Origin: Brevibacterium yomogidense
Lineage (GTDB): Bacteria > Actinomycetota > Actinomycetes > Actinomycetales > Brevibacteriaceae
Assembly (NCBI RefSeq): GCF_900163715.1
Contig: NZ_FWFF01000020.1
Location: forward strand, 1 to 64,000
DNA: 64,000 nt
Direction of reading: 5' to 3'
The notes under the pieces were generated by a model that was not told the origin of the DNA, did not search any database, and saw only the letters and a program-made list of their open reading frames with translations. This document shows positions 43,465 through 54,780 of the stretch, one piece after another. How positions within the stretch are numbered: position 1 is the first letter of the stretch; every line of letters begins with the position of its first letter. The position numbers and the translations under genes were made by a program.

Positions 43465-44295
43465 TCAGAAGTCGAAGCCGCCGAAGTCGAAGCCTCCGCC
43501 GTCGCCACCGCCGAAGTCACCGAAGCCTCCGCCCATGTCGCCGCCCATGTCACCGCCGGCATCGGCGCCGTCCATGCCGCCGCCGTCCATACCACCGTCC
43601 ATGCCGCCGCCGTCCCAGCCTCCGCCGAAGCCGCCGAACATCATGGCACCCATGAGGACACCGGGGAGCAGGCCGGAGCCCGCGTAGGAGTTGAAGTAGC
43701 CGCGGTTGTACTCCGCGTAGGCGGGACCGGCCTCCCAGTAGGCGCGCCGGTGCAGGCCGTTGCCCACGGGCACGGTGCGCACAGCGGGCTCGGCGCCGCA
43801 GCTCACGCGCTCCGCGTCCGCAGCGCAGACCGGAACGGGACGCGGCTGACCGCCCGCGGGAGCCCAATCCACGTCCTCGACGGACGGTCCGTGCTGCGGG
43901 TTGAAGAAGCAGGGGGGACGTCGCACGGGGAGAGGCTCGCCCTCGACACGGGCGCGCACGCACTTCGCGGCGTACCGACCGTCCTCGATCGCCTCCGTCA
44001 CGTGGCTGATCTCATCTGCAGACGAGATGCGGTCGAGCAGGTCCTTGGCGCGATCGTACTCATCGATCGCCCGAGAGTAGTCCTGGCGGCCGCCCTCATC
44101 GAGCTCGACGCCGCCGGTGATGACGTCCAGATCGGCGACCTCTTCGCCGAAGGCGACGACATCTTCTTCGACGGTCGTCTTCACACGCTCGAGCTCTTCC
44201 GCCTTCTCCTCGAGTTCGCGGGCCTTCTGCCTGCGGGAGCCGATGAGGAACGCTGCGGCGATCGCCGCCAGCAGCAGGAGGAACACGAAGGTCAT
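43465..44295 (-). CDS. membrane-anchored protein with Gly/Asp-rich tail
   Basis: 276 residues. One TM anchor at 2-19, a coiled-coil stretch (27-95: AEELERVKTTVEEDVVAFGEE), a central domain with four cysteines (KCVRARVEG, RRPPCFFNPQHGPSVEDVDW, PVPVCAADAERVSCG) that may pair or bind metal, and a tail of GGMDGG/GGDMGG/FGGFDF repeats from about 220. The central block (FFNPQHGPSVEDVDWAP) recurs in actinobacterial proteins of unknown role. The tail suggests surface or phase-separating behaviour, as inference. Confidence 0.7.
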   Translation of the reverse strand: MTFVFLLLLAAIAAAFLIGSRRQKARELEEKAEELERVKTTVEEDVVAFGEEVADLDVITGGVELDEGGRQDYSRAIDEYDRAKDLLDRISSADEISHVTEAIEDGRYAAKCVRARVEGEPLPVRRPPCFFNPQHGPSVEDVDWAPAGGQPRPVPVCAADAERVSCGAEPAVRTVPVGNGLHRRAYWEAGPAYAEYNRGYFNSYAGSGLLPGVLMGAMMFGGFGGGWDGGGMDGGMDGGGMDGADAGGDMGGDMGGGFGDFGGGDGGGFDFGGFDF

Positions 44296-44440
44296 GCCGA
44301 GTCACCTTTCCGATGGTGTGCGCGAGGGTCACGGTCCTCCCGAACGGGAGTGCGGACCGGCGTCATTCCGTCTTCAAGTATCGCAGTCCATCCTGGAAGC
44401 GCTCTGAGCAACGACCCCGAAGAAGCCTCCGCGACTCGTC

Positions 44441-45187
44441 TCAGAGCACTCCGAGCCCGCGGCCGATCGTGAGCAGCCCGCCGAGGAACGCGAGCGTGAG
44501 CATCCCGGCGCGCGCCGCCTGCACCGGCGTGATCTTCGACAGCCACTCCCCCAGCACCTGCCCGCCGACCAGGGCGCCCAGCAGCAGTGCCCACGTCACT
44601 CCGTCCAGGTCGGGCCATCCGGACGGGTCGAACAGCAGCTTCGACATGACGGCGGCGGACGAGGTCGCCACGAAGACGGGCTGGATCGTCGCGGCGAAGG
44701 AGCGCTGCTCCCACCGGGACAGCAGGGCGAGGGTCGACAGCGCCGGTCCGCCCACTCCCGCGGAGGAACTCATCGCGCCGGAGATCAGACCCGTGACGCC
44801 CACGGCCGTCCAGCTGCGGCGCATGGGAGGAGCGAAGCGGTTGAGGACGAGCGACAGCGTCAACGTCACGACGATGAGTGATCCGATGAAGATCTCCAGA
44901 CCGCGCGCCGGCATGACGACCGCGAACAGCGCACCGGGGAGGGTCCCGAGCACGCAGGTGACGATCAGGCCCGCGGCGAGCCTCCAGTCGACCTCCCGGT
45001 ACGTGCGCCACAGGACGATGAGAGAGGACGTGAGACCGCAGAGATTCACGAGGACGACGCCGGAGAGGGGATCGAGGAGCAGGACGAGGAAGGGGCCCGA
45101 CACCATGGCGAACCCCATGCCCGTCACCCGCTGCGCCAATGCACCGACGAAGACGGCGAGGAGGATGAGGATGATGACGGAGCCCAT
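44441..45187 (-). CDS. TauE/SafE family sulfite/organosulfonate exporter
   Basis: 248 residues, seven or eight TM helices, with the TauE signature GALAQRVTGMGFAMVSGPFLVLL and in the second half SGAMSSSAGVGGPALSTLALL. Proposed to export sulfite or sulfonates or related anions. It is monocistronic, and the gene ends near the upstream region of the Gly/Asp-rich protein gene. Confidence 0.9.
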   Translation of the reverse strand: MGSVIILILLAVFVGALAQRVTGMGFAMVSGPFLVLLLDPLSGVVLVNLCGLTSSLIVLWRTYREVDWRLAAGLIVTCVLGTLPGALFAVVMPARGLEIFIGSLIVVTLTLSLVLNRFAPPMRRSWTAVGVTGLISGAMSSSAGVGGPALSTLALLSRWEQRSFAATIQPVFVATSSAAVMSKLLFDPSGWPDLDGVTWALLLGALVGGQVLGEWLSKITPVQAARAGMLTLAFLGGLLTIGRGLGVL

Positions 45188-45256
45188 CCCCTCAGACTAG
45201 ACGGGGAATCGAGGGGACGCGCACGCGTCCCACGCCGGGCGGTCTATGGTTCTTGT

Positions 45257-46045
45257 ATGCCGCAGGAGAACATCTGGTCGCGCTTCCGCCTCGATCCACG
45301 ACTGCACACACGCCTGCGCGCAGCGGATGAGGACCGTGACATCGTCCGGGAGTGCCTGGGCGAGGCCTTCGCCGACGGACGCCTGGACCGCGACGAGTTC
45401 GACGAACGGCTCGCGGCCGTGGGCGAGGCCCGGCTGCTGGGCGACCTGCTGGACTCCCTGTCCGATCTGGTCCTGGACGCCCGCCCGATCGACCCCGACT
45501 CGGACGAGGGCAGGGCGCTGGACCGGGGCACAGCGCCGGAGACCGGCATGGTGCGCACCGGTGCCGCTCCCGGTGCCAGCGGCACTCTGTCGCGCGGCGC
45601 ATCCCACGACCCGCTGTCGCCCCCTCTGCCCCAGACCTATGACGAGATCGACATCGCATCACGCGAGCACTATGCGAAGATGCTCCGCGCGAGTCTCAGC
45701 AGCTTCGTCGGAGCCAGCGCGATCACGACGCTCGTCTGGCTGGCGGTGGGACTCTTCAGCGGAGGATTCTCCCTCTTCTGGCCGATCTTCGTCATGCTGG
45801 GCACCGGCATCAACGTCATCTCCACGATCAGCTCGCGACGACGGACCATCGAGGACCGTCGACGGAAGCTCACGCGGCAGGCCCGGAAGCAGCGAGAACT
45901 CGACGCGGGCCCCGGCACGTACGGCGGCGGAAGCGGCCCGCGCTCACGCAGCGATGAGCGCCGCGAGATCCGCCGGAAGCGGACTCGTGCAGACGACCAG
46001 GACCCCGGCGAGCAGGACCTCGACGACTCCGACGAGCGCGGCTGA
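45257..46045 (+). CDS. DUF1707 domain protein with two TM helices
   Basis: 262 residues. The N-terminal DUF1707 (SHOCT-like) domain, RLRAADEDRDIVRECLGEAFADGRLDRDEFDERLAAV, is followed by a flexible stretch, two TM helices (about 150-172 and 175-193) and a basic/acidic tail. Such modules sit in many actinobacterial membrane regulators of unknown job. It converges with groL across a strong terminator. Confidence 0.88.
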   Translation: MPQENIWSRFRLDPRLHTRLRAADEDRDIVRECLGEAFADGRLDRDEFDERLAAVGEARLLGDLLDSLSDLVLDARPIDPDSDEGRALDRGTAPETGMVRTGAAPGASGTLSRGASHDPLSPPLPQTYDEIDIASREHYAKMLRASLSSFVGASAITTLVWLAVGLFSGGFSLFWPIFVMLGTGINVISTISSRRRTIEDRRRKLTRQARKQRELDAGPGTYGGGSGPRSRSDERREIRRKRTRADDQDPGEQDLDDSDERG

Positions 46046-46048
46046 ATG

Positions 46049-46094
46049 ACGAAGGGCGGGAGCGGTTCCGTGTGGAACCGCTCCCGCCCTTCGT
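46049..46094. terminator. 21-bp stem bidirectional terminator
   Basis: ACGAAGGGCGGGAGCGGTTC plus C, loop GTGT, and the exact complement. It starts four bases after the DUF1707 stop and stops transcription of both that gene and groL. Confidence 0.88.
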
Positions 46095-46167
46095 CCGGGC
46101 GATCAGCTTCTGGCCGATCAGCCCTGACGACGTGCGGCCCGGCGTTCAGCCGGTCCGCTGCAGGGGA

Positions 46168-47841
<1,674 letters not shown>

Positions 47842-47936
47842 TCACGTCGACATGCCCGCGACGGCGGGGCTCCGTCCACTGCTCCATTCCGCAGGGGCCG
47901 GGACCCTCAGTGTCGAGAGAGGCTCACGCTCTACTT

Positions 47937-47963
47937 TTAGCACTCGGCACTCGAGAGTGCAAA
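47937..47963. promoter_or_regulatory. CIRCE operator (HrcA site)
   Basis: TTAGCACTC-N9-GAGTGCAAA, one arm perfect and the second with two changes from the consensus GAGTGCTAA. It is 135 bp upstream of the groL start. HrcA should repress here until heat shock. Confidence 0.9.
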
Positions 47964-47986
47964 AAAGTTCCGCCGTCGGCGAACGG

Positions 47987-48643
47987 TCAGGGCTGTGCGC
48001 CCTCCGCGCCCTCGCCGCCAGCGCCCTCATCCGGGACTGCGGCGCCCTCGCCCTCGGACTCCGCCGCTCCACCCTCGGAACCGGGAGGCCCCTGCTCGGC
48101 GATGTCGGAGGTGATGACCGCGGTGAGGTCGGACGTGAACTCCGCCGACTCCTCGACCTGCTCGATGCCCAGCTCCGCGGCCAGGGCCGTCGCGTGGTCC
48201 TCGTGGGCGGGGTCCGCGTAGAAGACGGTCGACGTCGTGTCCGGGGTCGCATACGTCGTCGTCTCCGCGAGCGTCCAGCCGTTCGACTCCACCGCCTCGG
48301 AGTACTCCGCACCCGCACCGTTCACACCGGAGCCGTTGTAGATCGCGACGGAGACCTCGGTCTTGTCGACCTCCGGCACCGCCTCTTCGGTCTCCTCCGC
48401 CGGCTCCTCGCCGGGAGACTCCGTCTCCTCCGCAGCAGGCGGCTGCGCCACCTGCTCCTCGGGACCCGAGAACGATGAGCGGATGATGTTGAAGACGCCG
48501 ATCACCAGCAGCACGGCGACGACGGCGATCACCGCGATCACCACATAGGCACCGCGCATGCCCCCGCCCGTCTCCTTCCGGTGCGCACCACGGCGCCCGG
48601 TGGGAGGGAGGCGGTCGAATTCGTCTTCAGGGTATGAGGCCAC
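47987..48643 (-). CDS. LytR C-terminal domain protein
   Basis: 218 residues from GTG ([14 protein letters not shown]) with TGAGGAG upstream. One TM helix at about 34-58, an acidic Pro/Glu linker, then the LytR_C domain: [40 protein letters not shown]. The C-terminal tail is Glu/Gly/Ala-rich. These are extracytoplasmic proteins probably linked to cell-wall polymer attachment. It lies 11 bases after the DUF3263 gene; they form an operon. Confidence 0.87.
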   Translation of the reverse strand: MASYPEDEFDRLPPTGRRGAHRKETGGGMRGAYVVIAVIAVVAVLLVIGVFNIIRSSFSGPEEQVAQPPAAEETESPGEEPAEETEEAVPEVDKTEVSVAIYNGSGVNGAGAEYSEAVESNGWTLAETTTYATPDTTSTVFYADPAHEDHATALAAELGIEQVEESAEFTSDLTAVITSDIAEQGPPGSEGGAAESEGEGAAVPDEGAGGEGAEGAQP

Positions 48644-48654
48644 GGGCCAGCTCC

Positions 48655-48945
48655 TCAGCGTGCGATGCGTGCGTCCGACCGGCTGCGCTGCCGGGAGTCG
48701 CGGATTCGGCGCAGACGCTTGATGAGAATGGGGTCGTGCGAATAGGCGTGCGGGTCGTCCAAGAGGACGGCCAGCCGCTGGAAGTAGGCGCCTGCGGACA
48801 GGTCGAAGCGCTCCCGGATCGCGTGGTCCTTCGCACCGCCGTAGGAGTACCACGTGCGCTCGAAGTCGAGGATCGCCGCATCGAGCTCGTTGAGCCCGTC
48901 GCCGTCACCACCGTGCGCGTCCTGCGCGTCTGCCTTCTGAGTCAA
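48655..48945 (-). CDS. DUF3263 domain protein
   Basis: 96 residues; the DUF3263 pattern is LDAAILDFERTWYSYGGAKDHAIRERFDLSAGAYFQRLAVLLDDPHA in the middle, which looks like a sigma-type helix-turn-helix. It probably binds DNA. In actinobacteria it commonly precedes a LytR_C protein, as here. A GGAGG-like site precedes the ATG. Confidence 0.88.
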   Translation of the reverse strand: MTQKADAQDAHGGDGDGLNELDAAILDFERTWYSYGGAKDHAIRERFDLSAGAYFQRLAVLLDDPHAYSHDPILIKRLRRIRDSRQRSRSDARIAR

Positions 48946-49013
48946 TGGACACCTCCTCCGTCGCAGAGTCTACCTGCGGAGAACACCGCTGTGATTTCCC
49001 CACCCCCGCCCAG

Positions 49014-49056
49014 ACGCCGAGGCGCCGGTCACCTGTGGAGTGACCGGCGCCTCGGC
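49014..49056 (-). terminator. 18-bp stem terminator of the aldehyde dehydrogenase gene
   Basis: CGCCGAGGCGCCGGTCAC, loop CTGTGGA, and its perfect complement, 16 bases after the stop codon. Confidence 0.85.
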
Positions 49057-49071
49057 GGGGGCAGGACTGCG

Positions 49072-50538
49072 TCAGCGCAGCTTGACGTTGATCTGCTTGA
49101 TCTGCGTGAAGCCCTCGAGCATGCCTTCGAGCGACGCCTCGCGGCCCAGGCCGGACTGCTTGAAGCCGCCGTAGGACTGGCCGACCATCTGGGCACCGCC
49201 CTGGTTGATCTGGACCCAGCCCGACTGGATGCGGTTGCCGGTCGACAGCGCGCGGTCGATGTCCTTCGAGAAGATGAACGCCGCCAGGCCGTACTCGCTG
49301 TCGTTCGCCATGTCCACGACGTCGTCGACGTCCTTCCACGGGATGACGGAGAGGACGGGGCCGAAGATCTCCTCCTGGCTGGTCTGCCAGTCGTTGCGGG
49401 CCTTCGAGAAGATCACCGGCGCGTGGTAGAAGCCGGGCTCGCCGACCTCGAGCGTCTTGCGGCCGTCGTAAGCGATCTCGACGCCGTCCATCGACTCACC
49501 GATCTCGATGTAGCTCTGGATCGTGTCGAACTGCTTCTGCGAGTTCACCGCACCGATGTCGCTGGCCTCATCCCGCGGGTCGCCGACCTTCATCGTCGAG
49601 ACGCGGTCCACGATCTTCTGCAGGAACGAGTCGTAGATGTCCTCATGGAGGAACAGACGCGAACCGGACGTGCACGACTGGCCCTGACGCGCGAAGCGGG
49701 TGGACAGCACCACCTGGTCCGCGACCTCGTCCAGGTCCGAATCGGGGAACACGATCGTGGGCGACTTGCCGCCCAGCTCCATCGACGTGTGGGCCAGTCG
49801 GCGACCGGCGACCTCGTTGATGTGACGGCCCACCAGAGTGGACCCGGTGAACGAGACCTTCGCGACGTCCGGGTGGACAGCCAGGCGCTCACCGATGACG
49901 GATCCCTTGCCGGTGACAATGTTGAGCACGCCTGCCGGGAGGATGTCCGCGATGATGCGGCCCATCTCGAGGATCGTGAGCGGAGCGTCCTCTGCGCACT
50001 TCAGCACCAGCGTGTTGCCGGCCGCCAGCGATGCGGGGGTCTTGTACCCGGCGATCATGAGCGGCGAGTTCCACGGCAGGATGCCCGCGACGACGCCCAG
50101 CGGCTCACGACGGGTGTACTGCAGCTGATCGTCCCCGGCGGGCAGGACGACGCCCTTGACCTCACCGGCAATGCCGCCCATGTAGCGGAAGAGGTCGACG
50201 AGCGTCTGCGCTTCGGGGCGCGCCTGCGTGCGCAGCGCGTTGCCCGTGTCCAGCGCGGTGAGCTGCGCGAGGTCCTCGATCTTCGCCTCGAGCGCGTCCG
50301 CGGCACGGAGGATGAGCTTCTGACGCTCCTTGAAGTGCATCCCAGCCCATGCGGGGAACGCCTTCTGCGCCGCTTCGACGGCACGGTCCGCATCCGCCTC
50401 CTTGCCGCGGGGGATGGTCGCGATCACCACGTTGCGGTCGATCGGGGTGATGACGTCCGACGTCTCCCCGTCGATCGCGTCGACCCATTCGCCACCGATG
50501 AGCATCGGATAGTGCTTCTTCTCCGGGAACCCGGTCAT
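49072..50538 (-). CDS. NAD(P)-dependent aldehyde dehydrogenase
   Basis: 488 residues, normal ALDH length. General base Glu in MELGGKSPTIVF (about 254) and nucleophile Cys in RQGQSCTSGSRLF (about 288); NAD-binding FTGSTLVGRHI and ILPWNSPLMIAGYK. It oxidises an aldehyde to the acid; closest by sequence style to phenylacetaldehyde/betaine-aldehyde-type enzymes, but the substrate is not clear. AAGGAGG lies before the ATG and a 12-bp palindrome just upstream of that. Confidence 0.93.
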   Translation of the reverse strand: MTGFPEKKHYPMLIGGEWVDAIDGETSDVITPIDRNVVIATIPRGKEADADRAVEAAQKAFPAWAGMHFKERQKLILRAADALEAKIEDLAQLTALDTGNALRTQARPEAQTLVDLFRYMGGIAGEVKGVVLPAGDDQLQYTRREPLGVVAGILPWNSPLMIAGYKTPASLAAGNTLVLKCAEDAPLTILEMGRIIADILPAGVLNIVTGKGSVIGERLAVHPDVAKVSFTGSTLVGRHINEVAGRRLAHTSMELGGKSPTIVFPDSDLDEVADQVVLSTRFARQGQSCTSGSRLFLHEDIYDSFLQKIVDRVSTMKVGDPRDEASDIGAVNSQKQFDTIQSYIEIGESMDGVEIAYDGRKTLEVGEPGFYHAPVIFSKARNDWQTSQEEIFGPVLSVIPWKDVDDVVDMANDSEYGLAAFIFSKDIDRALSTGNRIQSGWVQINQGGAQMVGQSYGGFKQSGLGREASLEGMLEGFTQIKQINVKLR

Positions 50539-50551
50539 TGCGCCTCCTTGA

Positions 50552-50563
50552 AAGCGATCGCTT
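50552..50563. promoter_or_regulatory. palindrome AAGCGATCGCTT upstream of the aldehyde dehydrogenase
   Basis: A perfect 12-bp palindrome directly upstream of the ribosome binding site. Similar A-A-x-CG-centred palindromes are used by LacI-family repressors, but no such regulator is encoded nearby. Confidence 0.5.
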
Positions 50564-50637
50564 CGAGCATTCGTCACTGAACCTGTTCGAGCATATCCAC
50601 GCAGGCGCGCGGACGCGATCCCCCTCCGGTGCACAGG

Positions 50638-50658
50638 GCCGCACACCGGGTGTGCGGC
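50638..50658. terminator. 9-bp hairpin in the aldh-ung intergenic region
   Basis: GCCGCACAC-CGG-GTGTGCGGC. It lies between two divergent genes, so a regulatory or boundary role is as likely as termination. Confidence 0.4.
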
Positions 50659-50683
50659 GGGGGCCTCTCGGACTGCGGACCGG

Positions 50684-50733
50684 GCTGACCGGACTGCTGA
50701 CCGGACTGCTGACCGGGCGGCTGACCGAGGCGT
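50684..50733 (+). repeat. 12-bp tandem repeats upstream of ung
   Basis: About four units of ACCGGACTGCTG or variants (ACCGGGCTG, ACCGGGCGGCTG) in the gap between the aldehyde dehydrogenase and ung. Confidence 0.7.
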
Positions 50734-50769
50734 TCCACACCAGCCGCGCCGCCGCCGTACGCTGGCCGC

Positions 50770-51465
50770 ATGAGCTCATCCGCACCTCTGGACACCCTCA
50801 TGGCCCCGGACTGGGCGCAGGCGCTGGCCCCCGTCGAACCCACGATCCACCGCATGGGAGAGTTCCTGCGCGAGGAGACACGGGCCGGCCGCGGGTACCT
50901 CCCGGCGGGTGAGGACATCCTCGCCGCGTTCCGCGAACCCCTCGCCGAGGTCCGGGTGCTCATCGTCGGACAGGACCCGTATCCGACCCCCGGCCACCCG
51001 ATCGGGCTGTCGTTCTCCGTCGCCCCCGATGTCCGACCGCTGCCCCGGTCGCTCACGAACATCTACCGGGAACTGCACGATGACCTCGGCATCCCGCCGG
51101 CCGCGAACGGCGACCTGCGTCCCTGGTCGCGCCAAGGGGTCATGCTGCTCAACCGCTGCCTCACCGTCGCCCCCGGATCGCCCGCCTCCCACCGCCGCCG
51201 AGGCTGGGAAGAGGTGACCGACCGCGCCATCGAAGCGCTCGTCGAGAGGCGTGCGGAGAAGGCCGCACCGCTCGTCGCGGTCCTCTGGGGCAGGGACGCC
51301 CAGTCCCTGAAGCCGCGGCTCACGGACATCCCGTGCATCGAGTCCCCGCACCCGTCCCCGTTGTCCGCCTCGCGCGGATTCTTCGGTTCACGGCCGTTCT
51401 CGCGCGCGAACACGCTGCTCGAGCAGATGGGAGCACCGCCGGTCGACTGGCGACTCGAGGGCTGA
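50770..51465 (+). CDS. ung: uracil-DNA glycosylase
   Basis: 231 residues, family 1. The catalytic water-activating motif is [19 protein letters not shown] (Asp68) and the DNA-intercalation loop is [20 protein letters not shown]. It removes uracil from DNA in base-excision repair. ATG lies after a repeat-rich leader with weak ribosome site. Confidence 0.96.
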   Translation: MSSSAPLDTLMAPDWAQALAPVEPTIHRMGEFLREETRAGRGYLPAGEDILAAFREPLAEVRVLIVGQDPYPTPGHPIGLSFSVAPDVRPLPRSLTNIYRELHDDLGIPPAANGDLRPWSRQGVMLLNRCLTVAPGSPASHRRRGWEEVTDRAIEALVERRAEKAAPLVAVLWGRDAQSLKPRLTDIPCIESPHPSPLSASRGFFGSRPFSRANTLLEQMGAPPVDWRLEG

Positions 51466-51512
51466 GGCTCGCTGCAGACGGCGCGCTGCTCCCCGCACCT
51501 GCCTACAGCTTC

Positions 51513-53360
51513 TCAGTGCCGGTCCTCGCCCCCGGTGGGGGCGTTGCGGTCGAAGCTCGTCGAATCCATGGACTCCGCCTTGTCCACGGCCGTGTCGACC
51601 GCCTTCGCACGACGGCCCTGCCCGTACGGCATCCACGTCGCTAGGTACGTGCCGAACACAGCACCCACCGCCAGTGCCGCGTTCACCGTCACCGCGGTGA
51701 ACAGCGACGAGAGCCCGTGGGCGAGCCCGACGGCCTCCTCCGGCTGCACGATGAGGAAGGCCGCGTTGAAGATCGACAGGCCGGACAGCAGCGGGTAGAT
51801 GCCGGGGACCACGAGCGCGATCGCCGGTGCGCCGAACCGCAGGGCCACCGGACGGGCGAGGAGGCCCACCAGAGTCGAGGACACGAAGCTCGTGAGGATG
51901 CCGTTCACCCCGGCGACCAGACAGGCCACCATGACCGCGAAGCCCGCCAGGCCGATGAGGCTCGCGGGGATGATGAGGCGCTTCTGCGCCTGCATGCCGA
52001 TCGCACCGCCGGCGGCGACCAGCAGCGCGGCGACCAGCGACAAGAGGGTCGTGAGGAACTGGGTGCCGGTGCCCGGCAGGATCACCTCGATCGTGCGCAG
52101 ACCGGCGGCCCGACCGATCATGATGCCCGCGGCGATGCCCGCCACGATGGCGGAGAACGTCAGGCCCACGGAGATCGCCCTCCCCGAGGCGGTGAGCGGG
52201 AACTCCGTGAGCGCGTCCTGCACCGCTGACACCAGTGCCATGGTGGGCAGCAGGAGGATGATGCCCGCTGCGACCAGGAACTGGGGTCTGGCGATGACGT
52301 CGAGCGTCGCAGCGCCCATCGACAGAACGGTGATGGCGGTCGCCTGGATGACGGTGATGAAGAAGCCGGGCATACCCGTGCGCTTCAGCAGCGCGCCGAA
52401 CCGCTGATTGGCGATCGCGATGAAGAAGCCCAGCAGAGACGACATGAGCGAACCGCCCACCAGGTTCACGACCCCGGCGACCAGCCCGCCCCAGGCGATG
52501 TCGACCAGCCATTCCGGGTAGGGGCGCTTCTGCTTGCGGATCGCGTCGAGCCGTTCACGGGCGCGCTCGTAGTCGATCTTCCCGTCGACCAGGTCTGTCA
52601 CGAGCGCGTGGAACGCGGAGAGCTTCGCGAAGTGGACGGAGTCCTCGCGATTGACGCGCATGACGGTGACCATCCGGCCCTCAGGATCGGTGTAGTGCAC
52701 CGTCAGTGAGTTCGATGTCAGATCCACCTCCGCGGTCGACAGTCCGCACGCGGTGCACGTCGCGATGACGGACACCTCGACGTCCTGCGACGAGGCGCCC
52801 GCGCGCAGCATCATCTGCCCCATGTCGACCGCGAGGTCGAGGATCATCCGCGCCTCGTCCTCGCTCTTGGCCGCCGCCTGGACGGGTGCGGAGTACGGCG
52901 TGCCCCGCAGCACCGCGACGATCGGGATCGGCTGGGTCGTGGGTGACGGGTCCTCGACGATCTTCTCCACCGCCCGCCGCGCGATCCGCTGGGCGGCGCG
53001 CGCCGCGCTCGTGGCGTTCCCCGACCCCGACCGCTTCGATCGGCCCAGCAGTCCGCTGACCCGTGCCCGCTGCGACCCCTGCGCATCCGCGCCCGAGGTC
53101 CCGGACCGCGCCCGCTGCGAGCCCACCCTGCGCGTGGCTGCCGTCCCGGCTTCGGAGGGCGGGAGGTGACCGCCGGTGGGCGCCGTGCCGGCCTCCGACT
53201 GCGGCAGGCGCCCGCCCGTCGGAGCGGTGCCCGCCTCACCGCTGTGACCGGTGGGATCGATGGGGCCGGTGGGAGGAATCGCCTCAGGGGACCCTGAGCC
53301 CTGCTCAGGGTCCACGCGCCTCGAGTGTGAGGTGCTGCGGGGGCCGTCGTCCTCGATCAC
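51513..53360 (-). CDS. ThrE-type threonine/serine exporter
   Basis: 615 residues. The first 150 are disordered, with three copies of a 14-residue repeat (SEAGTAPTGGRLPQ, SEAGTAPTGGHLPP, SEAGTAATRR). The ThrE hydrolase-like domain follows (ILDLAVDMGQMMLRAGASSQDVE, CGLSTAEVDLTSNSL), then about ten TM helices. It exports threonine or serine in corynebacterial relatives. Translation is coupled to the amidohydrolase: its GTG overlaps that gene's TGA (GTGA). Confidence 0.9.
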   Translation of the reverse strand: MIEDDGPRSTSHSRRVDPEQGSGSPEAIPPTGPIDPTGHSGEAGTAPTGGRLPQSEAGTAPTGGHLPPSEAGTAATRRVGSQRARSGTSGADAQGSQRARVSGLLGRSKRSGSGNATSAARAAQRIARRAVEKIVEDPSPTTQPIPIVAVLRGTPYSAPVQAAAKSEDEARMILDLAVDMGQMMLRAGASSQDVEVSVIATCTACGLSTAEVDLTSNSLTVHYTDPEGRMVTVMRVNREDSVHFAKLSAFHALVTDLVDGKIDYERARERLDAIRKQKRPYPEWLVDIAWGGLVAGVVNLVGGSLMSSLLGFFIAIANQRFGALLKRTGMPGFFITVIQATAITVLSMGAATLDVIARPQFLVAAGIILLLPTMALVSAVQDALTEFPLTASGRAISVGLTFSAIVAGIAAGIMIGRAAGLRTIEVILPGTGTQFLTTLLSLVAALLVAAGGAIGMQAQKRLIIPASLIGLAGFAVMVACLVAGVNGILTSFVSSTLVGLLARPVALRFGAPAIALVVPGIYPLLSGLSIFNAAFLIVQPEEAVGLAHGLSSLFTAVTVNAALAVGAVFGTYLATWMPYGQGRRAKAVDTAVDKAESMDSTSFDRNAPTGGEDRH

Positions 53361-54649
53361 TGCGGTGTGCTGCCTCCTGGCTCTGCGATGCGAGTGGTGC
53401 CGAACGGGTCGGCGACCTCTCCCATCCCCGTCGATTCGTCGTAGTGGAAGACCTCGCGCCCGTCGACGAACACGCGTGCGGCACGCGCGTCCAGCTCGAG
53501 CGGGTCCTGCGTCCAGAGCGCGAAGTCCGCGTCGAGGCCCGGTGCCAGGGCGCCGACGCGATCATCCAGCCCCATCATGACAGCAGGATTGATCGTGAGG
53601 GATTCGAGTGCGACCACCGGGTCCAGGCCCTCCTTCACCGCCAGCGATGCCTCATGGATGAGGAAGTTGATGGGGATGACGGGATGGTCGGTCGTGAGCG
53701 CGATGCGCACGCCCGCATTCGCCAGTGCCGCCGGAGTCGCCAGGGTGCGCTCGCGCAGCTCCACCTTCGACCGGCTCGTCATGAGCGGCCCGACGATCAC
53801 GTCGATCCCCTTCTCCGCCACGAAGTCCGCGAGGACGTGCCCCTCCGTGCCGTGGTTGATGACGAGGCGGTAGCCGAACTCCTCGGACAGCCGGATGGCC
53901 GTCGCCATGTCATCGGCACGGTGGCAGTGCTGGTCCCACACGAGGTCGCCCGCGAGCACTGCGGCGAGCGTCTCCTTGCCCAGATCGCGGTCGAAGGGCT
54001 TCCCCTCCGCCTCAGCATGGGCCCGCGCCGCCACGTAGTTCTGCGCGCCGACGAACGCCTCGCGCAGCGCCGCAGCCACCCCCATGCGGACGGACGGCAG
54101 ACGGCCCTGGTCGCCGTGGACGCGCTTGGGGTTCTCCCCCAGCGCGGACTTCACGGACACGTCCTCACGGATCACCATCTCGTCGACCACGCGGCCCCAT
54201 GTCTTGATCGCCGTCGTGCGACCGCCGATCGGGTTGCCCGAGCCCGGCTTGATGACAGCACTCGTCACTCCGCCGCGCAGCGCATCCTTGAAGCCGAGCT
54301 CCGCGGGATTGATCGCATCGAGCGCACGCAGCGCGGCACCATTGACGACCGTCATCTCGTTCGTGTCATCACCGGACCAGCCCTCGCCGTCCTCGTGCAC
54401 GCCCAGGTGCCCGTGGGCCTCCACGAGGCCCGGGGTCAGCACCATCCCGGCACCGTCCACGACGTCGATGCCGTCCGGGACCGGGACCTCGGCGGCGGTG
54501 CCCACGGCAGCGATGCGGCCGGCGCGCACGATCAGCACGCCGTCGTCGATGGGCGCGGCCCGACGGCCCGCGGCATCCGCGACGGGAAGGATGCGGGCAC
54601 CCACGACGGCCAGGTCTCGCACGGTCGGAACGGGTACGGATCGATACAC
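53357..54649 (-). CDS. amidohydrolase family protein
   Basis: 430 residues from GTG with AGGAGG upstream. Metal-dependent amidohydrolase fold: GMVLTPGLVEAHGHLGVHEDG (metal His pair), DQHCHRADDMATAIRL, LVINHGTEGHVLAD and the Asp of ALTTDHPVIP. Relatives hydrolyse imidazolone-like or cyclic amide substrates; the substrate here is unknown. It is upstream of the ThrE-type exporter in a two-gene operon. Confidence 0.9.
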   Translation of the reverse strand: MYRSVPVPTVRDLAVVGARILPVADAAGRRAAPIDDGVLIVRAGRIAAVGTAAEVPVPDGIDVVDGAGMVLTPGLVEAHGHLGVHEDGEGWSGDDTNEMTVVNGAALRALDAINPAELGFKDALRGGVTSAVIKPGSGNPIGGRTTAIKTWGRVVDEMVIREDVSVKSALGENPKRVHGDQGRLPSVRMGVAAALREAFVGAQNYVAARAHAEAEGKPFDRDLGKETLAAVLAGDLVWDQHCHRADDMATAIRLSEEFGYRLVINHGTEGHVLADFVAEKGIDVIVGPLMTSRSKVELRERTLATPAALANAGVRIALTTDHPVIPINFLIHEASLAVKEGLDPVVALESLTINPAVMMGLDDRVGALAPGLDADFALWTQDPLELDARAARVFVDGREVFHYDESTGMGEVADPFGTTRIAEPGGSTPQ

Positions 54650-54780
54650 GGCGCCTCCTGTGTGGCGATGCTGCGCTGGACTGGATCGGTGGTGACCCAA
54701 CGATCCGGTGGTACCTCAACGGTATCGTCCGGAGTGGCCCGATGGCTCCCCTCACCACCTCGATCAGGAGGCAGATCACA

